A DNA stretch of 5,902 nt from a bacterium (GCA_017885175.1 JAFNGP010000111.1:1-5902); one strand, 5' to 3'; counted from the stretch's first letter, positions 1 to 5,413 are shown. The notes: generated from the letters alone by a model not told the origin. Numbers and translations: made by a program.

Positions 1-950
1 TGCGCGAGATTCGCGCCCTCGCGCGCGCCGGCTGCGAGCTCGTTCGCGTCGCCGTGAAGGACAGCGCCGACGTCGAGGCCCTTCCGGCGATCTGCGGGAG
101 GAGCCCCATCCCGGTCATCGCGGACGTGCATTTCGATTATCGCCTCGCCGTCGCGTCGGCGAAGGCGGGAGCGGCCGGGCTCCGCATCAATCCGGGGAAC
201 ATCGGCGGCGCGGAAAAGGTCCGGCGCGTCATCGACGCGGCGGCCGGGGCCGGGATCCCCGTTCGCGTCGGCGTCAACTCGGGAAGCCTCGAAAAGGATC
301 TGCGCGCGCTCGCGCGCACCGATCCCGCCCGCGCGCTGCGAGAGAGCGCGCGAAAAAGCCTCCGGCTCATCGACGGGTTCGGCTTTCGCGACCTCGTCTT
401 CAGCCTCAAGTCACCCGACGCTCTCGTGACCGTCGAAGCGAACCGCCTGTTCGCCGCCGATACCGATTGTCCGCTCCACGTGGGGGTGACGGAGGCGGGG
501 CCGCCGCTCAGCGGCGCCGCGAAATCGGCGGTCGCGCTCACGCTGCTTCTCTCGGCGGGAATCGGCGACACGGTGCGCGTATCGCTCTCGGGCGACCCGG
601 TGCGCGAGGTCACGGTCGCCGCGGCGGTGCTCTCGTCGCTCGGTCTCCGGGACGACATTCCGCGGATCGTCTCGTGCCCGACGTGCGGGAGGAGCCGGAT
701 AAACGTATCGCGGATCGCCGAACGGCTCGAGCGGGAGATCCTCGGCCGGCGCGTCGGCGTCACGATCGCGGTCATGGGGTGCGAGGTCAACGGGCCCGGC
801 GAGGCGAAAGACGCGGACATCGGGCTTGCGGGTTCTCGCGGCGGGGCGGTTCTCTTCAGAAAGGGAAAGGTCGTGAAGCGCCTCGCGGGGAATATCGAAG
901 GAGAATTCCTCGCCGCAGTGCGCGAGCTTCTGGAAAGAGAGGGAGGCTAG
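1..950 (+). CDS. ispG: IspG (GcpE), flavodoxin/ferredoxin-dependent HMBPP synthase, 5'-truncated by window edge
   Basis: This cytosolic iron-sulfur enzyme carries out the penultimate step of the MEP isoprenoid pathway, reductively converting methylerythritol cyclodiphosphate to HMBPP. The first full codon is at 3, and 315 residues remain. Compared with E. coli IspG as I remember it (about 370 residues), some 45 N-terminal residues are missing, so the GTG at 54 is an internal codon and not the start. Family signatures seen in order are IADVHFDYRLA, LRINPGNIGG, VGVNSGSLEKDL, HVGVTEAG, IGDTVRVSLSGDP, CPTC and MGCEVNGPGE. The three cysteines that bind the 4Fe-4S cluster in the family are encoded at 675-677, 684-686 and 780-782, and the glutamate in GPGE that completes the ligand set is at 801-803. 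All key residues are therefore present and the gene looks functional. It ends with TAG at 948-950. The next gene is 176 bp away behind its own promoter. Confidence 0.97.
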   Translation, partial: REIRALARAGCELVRVAVKDSADVEALPAICGRSPIPVIADVHFDYRLAVASAKAGAAGLRINPGNIGGAEKVRRVIDAAAGAGIPVRVGVNSGSLEKDLRALARTDPARALRESARKSLRLIDGFGFRDLVFSLKSPDALVTVEANRLFAADTDCPLHVGVTEAGPPLSGAAKSAVALTLLLSAGIGDTVRVSLSGDPVREVTVAAAVLSSLGLRDDIPRIVSCPTCGRSRINVSRIAERLEREILGRRVGVTIAVMGCEVNGPGEAKDADIGLAGSRGGAVLFRKGKVVKRLAGNIEGEFLAAVRELLEREGG

Positions 951-962
951 TTTTCTCTCTTT
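934..962 (+). terminator. Possible weak hairpin spanning the ispG stop codon
   Basis: AAAGAGAG at 934-941 is exactly complementary to CTCTCTTT at 955-962. Further G-U and A-U pairs (942-945 with 951-954) would close a 12-bp stem over the loop GCTAG, which contains the ispG stop. The stem is weak (A-U and G-U rich) and no U-tract follows, so it is at best a poor intrinsic terminator. It could instead protect the mRNA 3' end or arise by chance in a purine-rich gene end. Confidence 0.3.
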
Positions 963-985
963 ATTGCCGTCGCATGAAATATATA

Positions 986-1014
986 TGGAAAAAATTCGCG
1001 AATAGTGCTATTAT
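986..1014 (+). promoter_or_regulatory. Candidate sigma70-type extended -10 promoter for the small exported protein gene
   Basis: An AT-rich island (about 975-1020) interrupts otherwise GC-rich DNA. TATTAT at 1009-1014 is preceded by TGC at 1006-1008, giving an extended -10 element. TGGAAA at 986-991 lies 17 bp upstream and matches TTGACA at four of six positions. Transcription would start near 1020-1022, leaving a leader of about 105 nt before the GTG at 1127. Element and spacing are seen; promoter activity is inferred. Confidence 0.6.
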
Positions 1015-1020
1015 ACATTC

Positions 1021-1126
1021 GGTTATTTCAATGGGTTACGGAAAGGGCTGCCCCAGTAGAAGGACTGCCTGCAACCCTGAGTTTAGGTGTTTAGGCTCTC
1101 CCGCGAGGGAGGAGAGGAGGTCAGTC
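1021..1126 (+). promoter_or_regulatory. Potentially structured 5' leader of the small exported protein gene
   Basis: Several complementary segments can be read by eye: GGGTT at 1033-1037 with AACCC at 1073-1077, enclosing either GGGC 1045-1048 with GCCT 1067-1070 or the hairpin CAGT 1054-1057 with ACTG 1064-1067. A separate 5-bp stem, CTCCC 1098-1102 with GGGAG 1107-1111, is capped by a GNRA-type GCGA loop and sits three bases before the AGGAGG at 1115-1120. The heptamer GTTTAGG is repeated at 1081-1087 and 1089-1095 with one base between. I compared it from memory with common riboswitch consensus motifs (c-di-GMP-I, SAM, TPP, preQ1, fluoride) and none fits. It may be an uncharacterised cis-regulatory RNA or simply a folded leader. 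Confidence 0.35.
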
Positions 1127-1486
1127 GTGAGGGGTAGCAGGGCAATTCTCGCTCTCGCTGCGCTCGCGCTCGTTCTGGGCGCAACGACGCTCTGGGCTCA
1201 GGACCCGTACGCGATGCCGCTCGACCGTTCGATCAGTCCCGGGCGCACCACCGTCAAGTACGATACCCATATCTACACCTTCGTTTCCGAAAAATCCTTC
1301 AACGTGCGCTTCGAGAAGATCGACACGAAGCGGGTGAGGCTGACCATCAAGCCGGTGACCCAGGTCACTCCGCATGAAGAGGTTTCTCTGCAGTTAGGCA
1401 ATTTCCTGGCGGTATCGCTTTCGATCGATTCGTTCGGCGGGGATACGTTCATTCTCAATACGGAAACCGGTTACGCCGAAAAGTAG
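1127..1486 (+). CDS. Small exported protein of unknown function (119 aa)
   Basis: I do not recognise the family. The GTG start at 1127 is chosen because AGGAGG (1115-1120) lies six bases upstream and the protein then begins directly with a textbook signal peptide: Arg at 2 and 5, a hydrophobic stretch of Ala/Leu/Val at about 6-19, and a probable signal peptidase I site after TLWA (residue 24), followed by QDPY. No lipobox cysteine is present, so a soluble periplasmic or secreted product is inferred. The mature part of about 95 residues has no membrane segment and no cysteine. It is rich in Thr, Val, Ile and Phe with alternating polar/apolar stretches (for example YTFVSEKSFNVRFEKI and RVRLTIKPVTQV), suggesting a small beta-sandwich. 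It has its own promoter and a long leader, lies between ispG and the convergent rqcH, and so appears to be a single-gene transcript. Reading upstream to the ATG at 974 is open but would bury the signal peptide. Confidence 0.82.
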   Translation: MRGSRAILALAALALVLGATTLWAQDPYAMPLDRSISPGRTTVKYDTHIYTFVSEKSFNVRFEKIDTKRVRLTIKPVTQVTPHEEVSLQLGNFLAVSLSIDSFGGDTFILNTETGYAEK

Positions 1487-1515
1487 CCGTCCGTATCCAT
1501 CCTTTTGATCATTCC

Positions 1516-1536
1516 CGGCCGCTCTTGCCGCGGCCG
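1516..1536. terminator. GC-rich hairpin between convergent genes, possible bidirectional terminator
   Basis: CGGCCGC at 1516-1522 pairs perfectly with GCGGCCG at 1530-1536 around a 7-base loop. It lies between the end of the small exported protein gene (1486) and the end of the minus-strand rqcH gene (1620), where a shared terminator is expected. There is no adjacent T-tract on either strand (only TTTT at 1546-1549, ten bases away), so intrinsic termination is unproven. Confidence 0.35.
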
Positions 1537-1619
1537 CATAGCGGATTTTCATCGAAACGCCTGAACAATCCTTCGCGCGCATCGGCTTGCCCGCGGCCGC
1601 CGCGCCGTATCCCCGGACG

Positions 1620-3311
1620 CTACTCCTTCTCCGGAAGGACCGGCTTGACGAAGATCGTCTTGCCGCGCGAGCAGAGCGCCGTGCCCGCTTTCGATTTTCG
1701 CGGCCTGCGGACGTGGCGCTTCTCCGCGTAGATCACGGGGACGGTCGACGAGTTGCGCGCCTTGCTGAAGTACGCCGCGATCGAGGCGGCCGCTTCGATG
1801 ACGGAATGCGGCGTCGACCGGTGGGCGCCCTTGAGCACGACGTGCGAACCGGGCGTTCCCTGGGCGTGGAACCAGAGGTCCGACGCGGAGGCGAACTCGT
1901 GCGTCAGGACGTCGTTCTCGGCGTCGCTTCGTCCCACGTACACCGTGTGCGTCCCGTCGAGAGCGAAACGGCGGAAACGTTTCGCGGCGCCCGCGTCCCG
2001 CTCCGCGGCGCGGGAGGGCCTTTCCGGCGGGATGAGCGCGATGAGCTCCGCGGACGTCTCGAGCGCCGCGATGCGATCGAGGGTTTTCCGGCTGCGCGCG
2101 ATCTCGCGTTCCACTTCGCGTTTGCGGTTCCGGATAATGAGGTTTCCCTTCTCCCCTTTTTTCGCCTTCGTGAAATAGAGACGGATGTTCCGCTCGACGG
2201 ATCGGGCGGGATCGAGAGGGATCGTCACGTCGCGGTCGCCGGAGAAATCCCTGAGAACGATCTCCTTCAAGCCCGCCTTGAGGAGGTGCCGGTGCGTCAC
2301 GAGGAGGTTTCCGTAATGACGGTACTCCGCGGAGCGCTCCGCGTCGGCGAGATCCTGTTCGAGGTTGCGGCTGAGCCGCTCGAGGCGTTTCATGGTTTTG
2401 CCGGCCTCGGCGGCCACCTTCCGCCGCAGGTGCGCGACATACGACGGCATGACGATCTCCGCCGCCCGTACGTCGAGCGCCTCGAGAACGTCCTTCATGC
2501 GCCTGACGGGGGCTTCGACCGGAAGCTCCACCGGATAGAGGGCCGCGGCGCCCGCTTCCCCTTGTTCGGGGAATTCGTACAGACGCCAGTCCCAGGCGCC
2601 CGCCGCGAGCCTGGCCCCGAGCTCGACGAGCAGGGGCCAGAGCCGCGCGGGATCGGCATCGGTGTTCTTCGAGAGAACACCCGCGAGAACCGGATCGATC
2701 CCGCCGATCGCGCGCGCGAGCGCGTCCGCGGACGTTTTCGCGTGCTTCCAGCGGCGGGTGTGATCGGGCGCCGAGGAGGCGAGCGTGTCGCGCGGATTCA
2801 CCTCGAGGAGACCGGCGGGTGGTTCGGCGGGGAGCTCGAGGATCGAGTGCCGCTTGGGCGGAAGGGCCTCGTTCGGCCCCGCCGGCTTCCGCGATTTTTT
2901 CGCGCCGATCGAAGCGAGTTGCCTTTCGGTGCTCCCCTCGTAGAGCGCGAGAGCTTTCGCGGCCGGGGTGAGGTCGATCCTGAGGAGCAGACTCTCCTCC
3001 CTCCCCCATTCGGCTCCCGGCGCGAGCTTCACGACGAGCACCCGCTCGAAGCCTATTGAATGGATGCCCTCGATGCGTCTCCCGTCAACCGCGGTCATTT
3101 CCTCTATTCCGCGGTTCCGCGGGGCGAGCTCACGATCCGACGGCACGAACTCCGGTTCCCTGCGGTGATAGAGGATATGCGCGAAGGGGAACGGGGCGTG
3201 GTTGAGGAAAAGCGTGATCCCTTCCGGGAATCGTCTCACGGCGGCGATAGCGGCGCCGGAGAGCATCCGGTCGAGCTCGGCCCCGAGGGCGTATATGGTC
3301 AAACTGTTCAT
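1620..3311 (-). CDS. rqcH: RqcH-like NFACT protein (Rqc2/FbpA family), ribosome quality control
   Basis: In the family, RqcH binds 50S subunits blocked by peptidyl-tRNA, recruits tRNA-Ala and adds C-terminal alanine tails that mark the nascent chain for proteolysis. The domain order is complete over 563 residues: NFACT-N (about 1-190, starting MNSLTIYALGAELDRMLSG), a helix-hairpin-helix region (about 192-238, IDPVLAGVLSK), a coiled-coil middle (about 288-338 and 393-418, with SVERNIRLYF between) and NFACT-R (about 450-563, with VGRSDAEND, DLWFHAQGTPGSHVV and KTIFVKP). Length matches bacterial members. The start at 3311 is placed by this family N-terminus. A further ATG at 3323 and a TTG at 3347 are in frame, and none has a strong ribosome-binding site. 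Two NFACT-N motifs deviate: the B. subtilis Asp97-Arg98 pair is Glu89-Arg90 here, and the usual GRxSN segment is replaced by RIDLTPAAKALAL. Identity as NFACT is secure; tailing activity is inferred. It is divergent from yicC. Confidence 0.93.
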   Translation of the reverse strand: MNSLTIYALGAELDRMLSGAAIAAVRRFPEGITLFLNHAPFPFAHILYHRREPEFVPSDRELAPRNRGIEEMTAVDGRRIEGIHSIGFERVLVVKLAPGAEWGREESLLLRIDLTPAAKALALYEGSTERQLASIGAKKSRKPAGPNEALPPKRHSILELPAEPPAGLLEVNPRDTLASSAPDHTRRWKHAKTSADALARAIGGIDPVLAGVLSKNTDADPARLWPLLVELGARLAAGAWDWRLYEFPEQGEAGAAALYPVELPVEAPVRRMKDVLEALDVRAAEIVMPSYVAHLRRKVAAEAGKTMKRLERLSRNLEQDLADAERSAEYRHYGNLLVTHRHLLKAGLKEIVLRDFSGDRDVTIPLDPARSVERNIRLYFTKAKKGEKGNLIIRNRKREVEREIARSRKTLDRIAALETSAELIALIPPERPSRAAERDAGAAKRFRRFALDGTHTVYVGRSDAENDVLTHEFASASDLWFHAQGTPGSHVVLKGAHRSTPHSVIEAAASIAAYFSKARNSSTVPVIYAEKRHVRRPRKSKAGTALCSRGKTIFVKPVLPEKE

Positions 3312-3347
3312 GCGTCGAATCATAGGGAGCGGCGCCCCCCAAGTCAA

Positions 3348-3353
3348 ATTGTA
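3348..3353 (-). promoter_or_regulatory. Candidate -10 element for rqcH
   Basis: On the minus strand TACAAT (read from 3353 to 3348) matches TATAAT at five of six positions. I see no good -35 at 16-18 bp upstream. Transcription would start near 3341, about 30 nt before the ATG at 3311 and downstream of the TTG at 3347, which argues against that longer start. Confidence 0.35.
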
Positions 3354-3396
3354 AAGCCGGCGCGCATTTCTCTTCTTACCTTGGCTCCCGCAATCG

Positions 3397-3405
3397 TGCT
3401 ACAGT
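3397..3405 (+). promoter_or_regulatory. Candidate extended -10 promoter for the yicC-gmk operon
   Basis: TGC at 3397-3399 directly precedes TACAGT at 3400-3405, the same TGC-extended -10 layout as the promoter at 1006-1014. TTGGCT at 3381-3386 resembles a -35 but the 13-bp gap is too short, so the extended -10 would have to carry most of the recognition. The implied leader, about 3412-3482, contains a run of eight G at 3430-3437. It lies back to back with the rqcH -10 in the 171-bp divergent region. Confidence 0.35.
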
Positions 3406-3482
3406 GCGGCTCGGGACGCGTCGGTCGCCGGGGGGGGCGGAAGTACTGCGCGGGCGCGTCGAATCATTGCAAGGGGGAGCGT

Positions 3483-4358
3483 ATGGTTTACAGCATGACG
3501 GGATACGGAAAGGGTGAAGCGAGGGGAAGCGTCGGCGCCGTCACCGTCGAGGTGCGCACCGTGAATCACCGCTTCATGGATTTCGCGATTCGCCTGCCGC
3601 GGCCGCTGAACGGCTACGAGAAGGAGATCGAGAAGATCGTGCGAGGCTCCCTCAAGCGGGGCCACATCTACGTGACGGTCGCCTTCGACCACTCGGTCGA
3701 AACGGAGAGCGTCGCGATCAACAAGACATACCTGAGGAAGGCCTACCGGGTCCTGAGCGATTTCGCCATCGAGGAGGGGATTCCGGGGAGGATCGACATC
3801 GGCACGCTCCTCGCGCTTCCCGACGTCTTCGCGAACAACCTCGACGCGGCGGTCCCCGAGAGCCTCTGGGAGCGCACGCGCGAGGCGCTCGTCGTCGCGC
3901 TCGAGAAATGCAACGAGATGCGGCGGATCGAAGGGGAGGAGCTCGCGCGCGACGTCATGCGGAGGCTCGGCGCCCTCGAAAAATCGGTCGCCCGCATCGA
4001 GAAGAAGGCGCCTCTCGCCCTGAAGCGCTCGCTCGCGCGGGCGAAGGAGCGGCTCGCCCAGCTCATCGCGGGGCACAAGATCGACGAGAACCGCTGGCTC
4101 ATGGAGGCCGCCCTCACGGCCGAGCGGACCGATTTCTCGGAGGAGCTCGTTCGGATCAAGAGCCACCTCGCGCAGTTCCGGACGGTCATCGAAAAAGGGG
4201 ACGAGGTGTCGAAGAGTCTCACCTTCCTCCTCCAGGAGATTCACCGCGAGGCCACGACGATGGCGAACAAGGCGGCCGACGCGGGCGTTATCCGCGAGTG
4301 CCTTTCCCTCAAGGAAGGGATCGAAAAGATCCGCGAGCAGGTTCAGAACCTCGAGTGA
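3483..4358 (+). CDS. yicC: YicC/YloC family endoribonuclease-like protein
   Basis: YicC-family proteins (YicC_N plus DUF1732 domains) have been described as endoribonucleases involved in RNA and small-RNA decay; the biology in this lineage is unknown. The ATG at 3483 gives 291 residues, the usual family length, and follows an AGGGGG run at 3472-3477. The N-terminus shows MVYSMTGYGKG (1-11) and EVRTVNHRFMD (23-33), both diagnostic. The C-terminus shows ELVRIKSHLAQF, then FLLQEIHRE (248-256) and IEKIREQVQNLE at the end, matching the E. coli C-terminus as I recall it. The segment that reads VGRRLDF in E. coli is VSKSLTF here, with Thr247 in place of Asp, and the following NT and SK positions are TT and NK. 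The frame is open far upstream to 3060, but that part is antisense to rqcH and not coding. It is first in the run yicC-gmk-rpoZ-coaBC, 63 bp ahead of gmk. No remA (DUF370) gene lies between, unlike in Bacillus. Confidence 0.93.
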   Translation: MVYSMTGYGKGEARGSVGAVTVEVRTVNHRFMDFAIRLPRPLNGYEKEIEKIVRGSLKRGHIYVTVAFDHSVETESVAINKTYLRKAYRVLSDFAIEEGIPGRIDIGTLLALPDVFANNLDAAVPESLWERTREALVVALEKCNEMRRIEGEELARDVMRRLGALEKSVARIEKKAPLALKRSLARAKERLAQLIAGHKIDENRWLMEAALTAERTDFSEELVRIKSHLAQFRTVIEKGDEVSKSLTFLLQEIHREATTMANKAADAGVIRECLSLKEGIEKIREQVQNLE

Positions 4359-4363
4359 CGCGC

Positions 4364-4402
4364 CGCGTCCCGCGCCGCCGCGGCGGACCGCGCGTCCCGC
4401 GC
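4364..4402 (+). repeat. 12-bp direct repeat flanking a 12-bp palindrome in the yicC-gmk gap
   Basis: CGCGTCCCGCGC occurs exactly at 4364-4375 and 4391-4402. Between the copies lies CCGCCGCGGCGG (4375-4386), a perfect palindrome. The array fills most of the 63-bp intergenic gap and ends four bases before the AAGGAG of gmk. It may be an operator, an RNA element that adjusts gmk translation, or low-complexity GC-rich drift. Confidence 0.5.
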
Positions 4403-4421
4403 AAAAAGGAGCCGTGCCGCA

Positions 4422-5027
4422 GTGACATCATCCTTCACCGTTTCCCGGGAGCCGCTCCTCGTGGTCGTTTCGGGGCCCTCGGGCGTCGGTAAATCGACGG
4501 TCGTCGACCGCATCCTCGCGCGGGTCCCCGATATCGTCGCTTCGGTTTCGGTCACGACGAGGCCGCCGCGCGGCGGCGAGCGGGACGGGTTCGATTATTT
4601 CTTCGTGACGCGAGAGGAGTTCGAGAGGCGCCGCGACGCGGGCGAGTATCTCGAATGGGCGGAGGTGCACGGAAACTTCTACGGCACGCCCGCCGCGTTC
4701 GTCGAGAGCGCGCTGGCCGCGGGAACCGGCGTCATTCTCGAAATCGACATCCAGGGGGGCATGAGCGTCCGGGGGCGCTTTCCCGGAGCCGTTCTCATAT
4801 TTCTCTTTCCGCCCGATCTCGAGACTCTCAGGGCGCGGCTCGACGGCCGCGCGACGGACGAAGAGGCGGTCATCCGGTGCCGTCTCGAGAACGCGAAGCG
4901 GGAGCTCGCCCGTTTCGACGGGTACGATTATATCGTCGTCAACGACGACGTGGAACGTTGCGCCGGGGATTGTCTGTCGATCATCCGCGCGGAAACGCTG
5001 CGCCGGGAGCGCTCGACGATCGCTTAG
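4422..5027 (+). CDS. gmk: Guanylate kinase
   Basis: Gmk phosphorylates GMP and dGMP to the diphosphates with ATP in the cytosol, an essential purine step. The 201-residue length is typical. The P-loop reads GPSGVGKST (18-26). The GMP-binding region follows with SVTTRPPRGGERDGFDYFF (43-61) and EYLEWAEVHGNFYGTP (75-90), then ILEIDIQGG (105-113), and the lid region LDGRATDEEAVIRCRLENAK (about 139-158). The end, YDYIVVNDDVE, is also typical. No key residue appears missing. The GTG start at 4422 is preceded by AAGGAG at 4406-4411, a rather long spacing of 10 bases, and gives the expected short N-terminus before the first beta strand (LLVVVSGPSG). A GTG at 4414 is closer to this site but out of frame. 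It is co-directional with yicC (63 bp gap) and rpoZ (176 bp gap), and probably transcribed with yicC. Confidence 0.97.
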   Translation: MTSSFTVSREPLLVVVSGPSGVGKSTVVDRILARVPDIVASVSVTTRPPRGGERDGFDYFFVTREEFERRRDAGEYLEWAEVHGNFYGTPAAFVESALAAGTGVILEIDIQGGMSVRGRFPGAVLIFLFPPDLETLRARLDGRATDEEAVIRCRLENAKRELARFDGYDYIVVNDDVERCAGDCLSIIRAETLRRERSTIA

Positions 5028-5048
5028 GCGCGGGGGCCTTTCCGTGGC

Positions 5049-5073
5049 GGGTTTTATAACCCTTGCGCAAGGG
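5049..5073. repeat. Two overlapping inverted repeats between gmk and rpoZ
   Basis: GGGTT 5049-5053 pairs with AACCC 5058-5062 around the loop TTAT. CCCTTGCGCAAGGG at 5060-5073 is a perfect 14-bp palindrome (stem CCCTT/AAGGG, loop GCGC). They share CCC at 5060-5062, so as RNA hairpins they exclude each other; as DNA they could be two adjacent binding sites. The second overlaps the putative rpoZ -35 element. No U-run follows, so termination of gmk here is uncertain. Confidence 0.5.
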
Positions 5074-5091
5074 CCATATTTATATTACTAT
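5063..5091 (+). promoter_or_regulatory. Candidate promoter for rpoZ-coaBC
   Basis: TTGCGC at 5063-5068 and TACTAT at 5086-5091 are separated by exactly 17 bp, in a short AT-rich stretch (5076-5093). Matches to the sigma70 consensus are three of six and four of six. Transcription would begin near 5098 and give a leader of about 105 nt. A second, isolated -10-like TATAAC lies at 5182-5187, with no -35. The large gap after gmk supports an internal promoter. Confidence 0.4.
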
Positions 5092-5120
5092 TCCTCACCC
5101 GGCATAGAGGGCGGGGAGGC

Positions 5121-5162
5121 GCCGGAAGCGCTTCGCCGGCTGCCGGAGGGCATTCCCGCCGG
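5121..5162 (+). promoter_or_regulatory. Tandem hairpins in the rpoZ leader
   Basis: GCCG at 5121-5124 can pair with the CGGC ending at 5140, enclosing the palindrome GAAGCGCTTC at 5125-5134. Immediately downstream, CCGG-A-GGG at 5143-5150 pairs with CCC-G-CCGG at 5155-5162 around a CATT loop, an 8-bp stem (counting a single A-G mismatch apart, seven pairs). Together they fill the middle of the 176-bp gap before rpoZ. No known riboswitch or ribosomal-protein leader is recognised. Confidence 0.4.
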
Positions 5163-5203
5163 TGCGCATATCGCCGTACACTATAACGTTGAGAGGGCAA
5201 GCT

Positions 5204-5413
5204 ATGATTATCGCGGCACTTGAGAGGATCATCGAAGTGATTCCGAACAGGTACGAGGCGGTTCGGATCATGGCGAAAGAGGCGAGGAGGATCAATACGC
5301 TGATCCGCCTTTCCGGCGAGGAAATTGAGGAGAAACCCACCTCTATCGCGATGAAACGACTCATCGACGGGAAAGTGAAGTACGTGTATGCGGACCCAGA
5401 GGGGGAGAAATAG
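5204..5413 (+). CDS. rpoZ: RNA polymerase omega subunit (short form)
   Basis: Omega binds the beta' subunit, helps RNA polymerase assembly and, in some bacteria, forms part of a ppGpp site. The 69-residue protein has the conserved IPNRYEAVRIMAKEARRIN segment (about 13-29) and KPTSIAMKRLIDGKV (about 44-58), which together define the Rpb6/omega fold. It lacks the C-terminal extension of E. coli omega (91 residues) and has a short N-terminus (MIIAALERIIEV). The ATG at 5204 is preferred because it matches the family N-terminus and has GAGAGGG (5191-5197) six bases upstream. An in-frame GTG at 5162 would add 14 residues unlike omega and falls in the leader hairpin. The gene sits between gmk and coaBC, as is common, and its last 26 bases overlap the coaBC start. 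Confidence 0.95.
   Translation: MIIAALERIIEVIPNRYEAVRIMAKEARRINTLIRLSGEEIEEKPTSIAMKRLIDGKVKYVYADPEGEK

Noticed and set aside
54..950. GTG at 54 as the ispG start
   Set aside because: The frame is open to the window edge and the preceding residues (REIRALARAGCELVRVAV) match the IspG barrel, so the gene begins outside the window.
467..1126. Upstream extension of the small exported protein gene frame
   Set aside because: The frame is open through the end of ispG only because of base composition. It would place the signal peptide in the middle of the protein, and the promoter at 986-1014 lies inside it.
974..1126. ATG at 974 as the start of the small exported protein
   Set aside because: It lies within the promoter region, lacks a ribosome-binding site, and would add about 50 residues before an otherwise ideal N-terminal signal peptide.
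1021..1126. c-di-GMP (GEMM) or other known riboswitch
   Set aside because: GGGTTACGG at 1033-1041 faintly recalls the 3' part of GEMM-I, but the GCAAACC and CGCAAAGCC core segments are absent. SAM, TPP, preQ1 and fluoride cores were also not found.
1587..3059. Long plus-strand open frame (490 codons) opposite rqcH
   Set aside because: It is the complement of a clearly conserved gene in GC-rich DNA, is dominated by Arg, Glu and Gly, and shows no family motif or ribosome-binding site. The minus-strand frame 1549-3009 is rejected for the same reason.
3312..3347. TTG at 3347 as the rqcH start
   Set aside because: It would add 12 residues before the family N-terminus and lies immediately downstream of the candidate -10, before the expected transcription start.
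3399..4244. Minus-strand open frame (281 codons) opposite yicC
   Set aside because: It mirrors the yicC coding frame, has Arg/Glu/Asp-rich low-complexity composition and resembles no known protein.
5162..5203. GTG at 5162 as the rpoZ start
   Set aside because: The 14 added residues do not resemble omega, the codon lies at the edge of a hairpin, and a good ribosome-binding site precedes the ATG at 5204.
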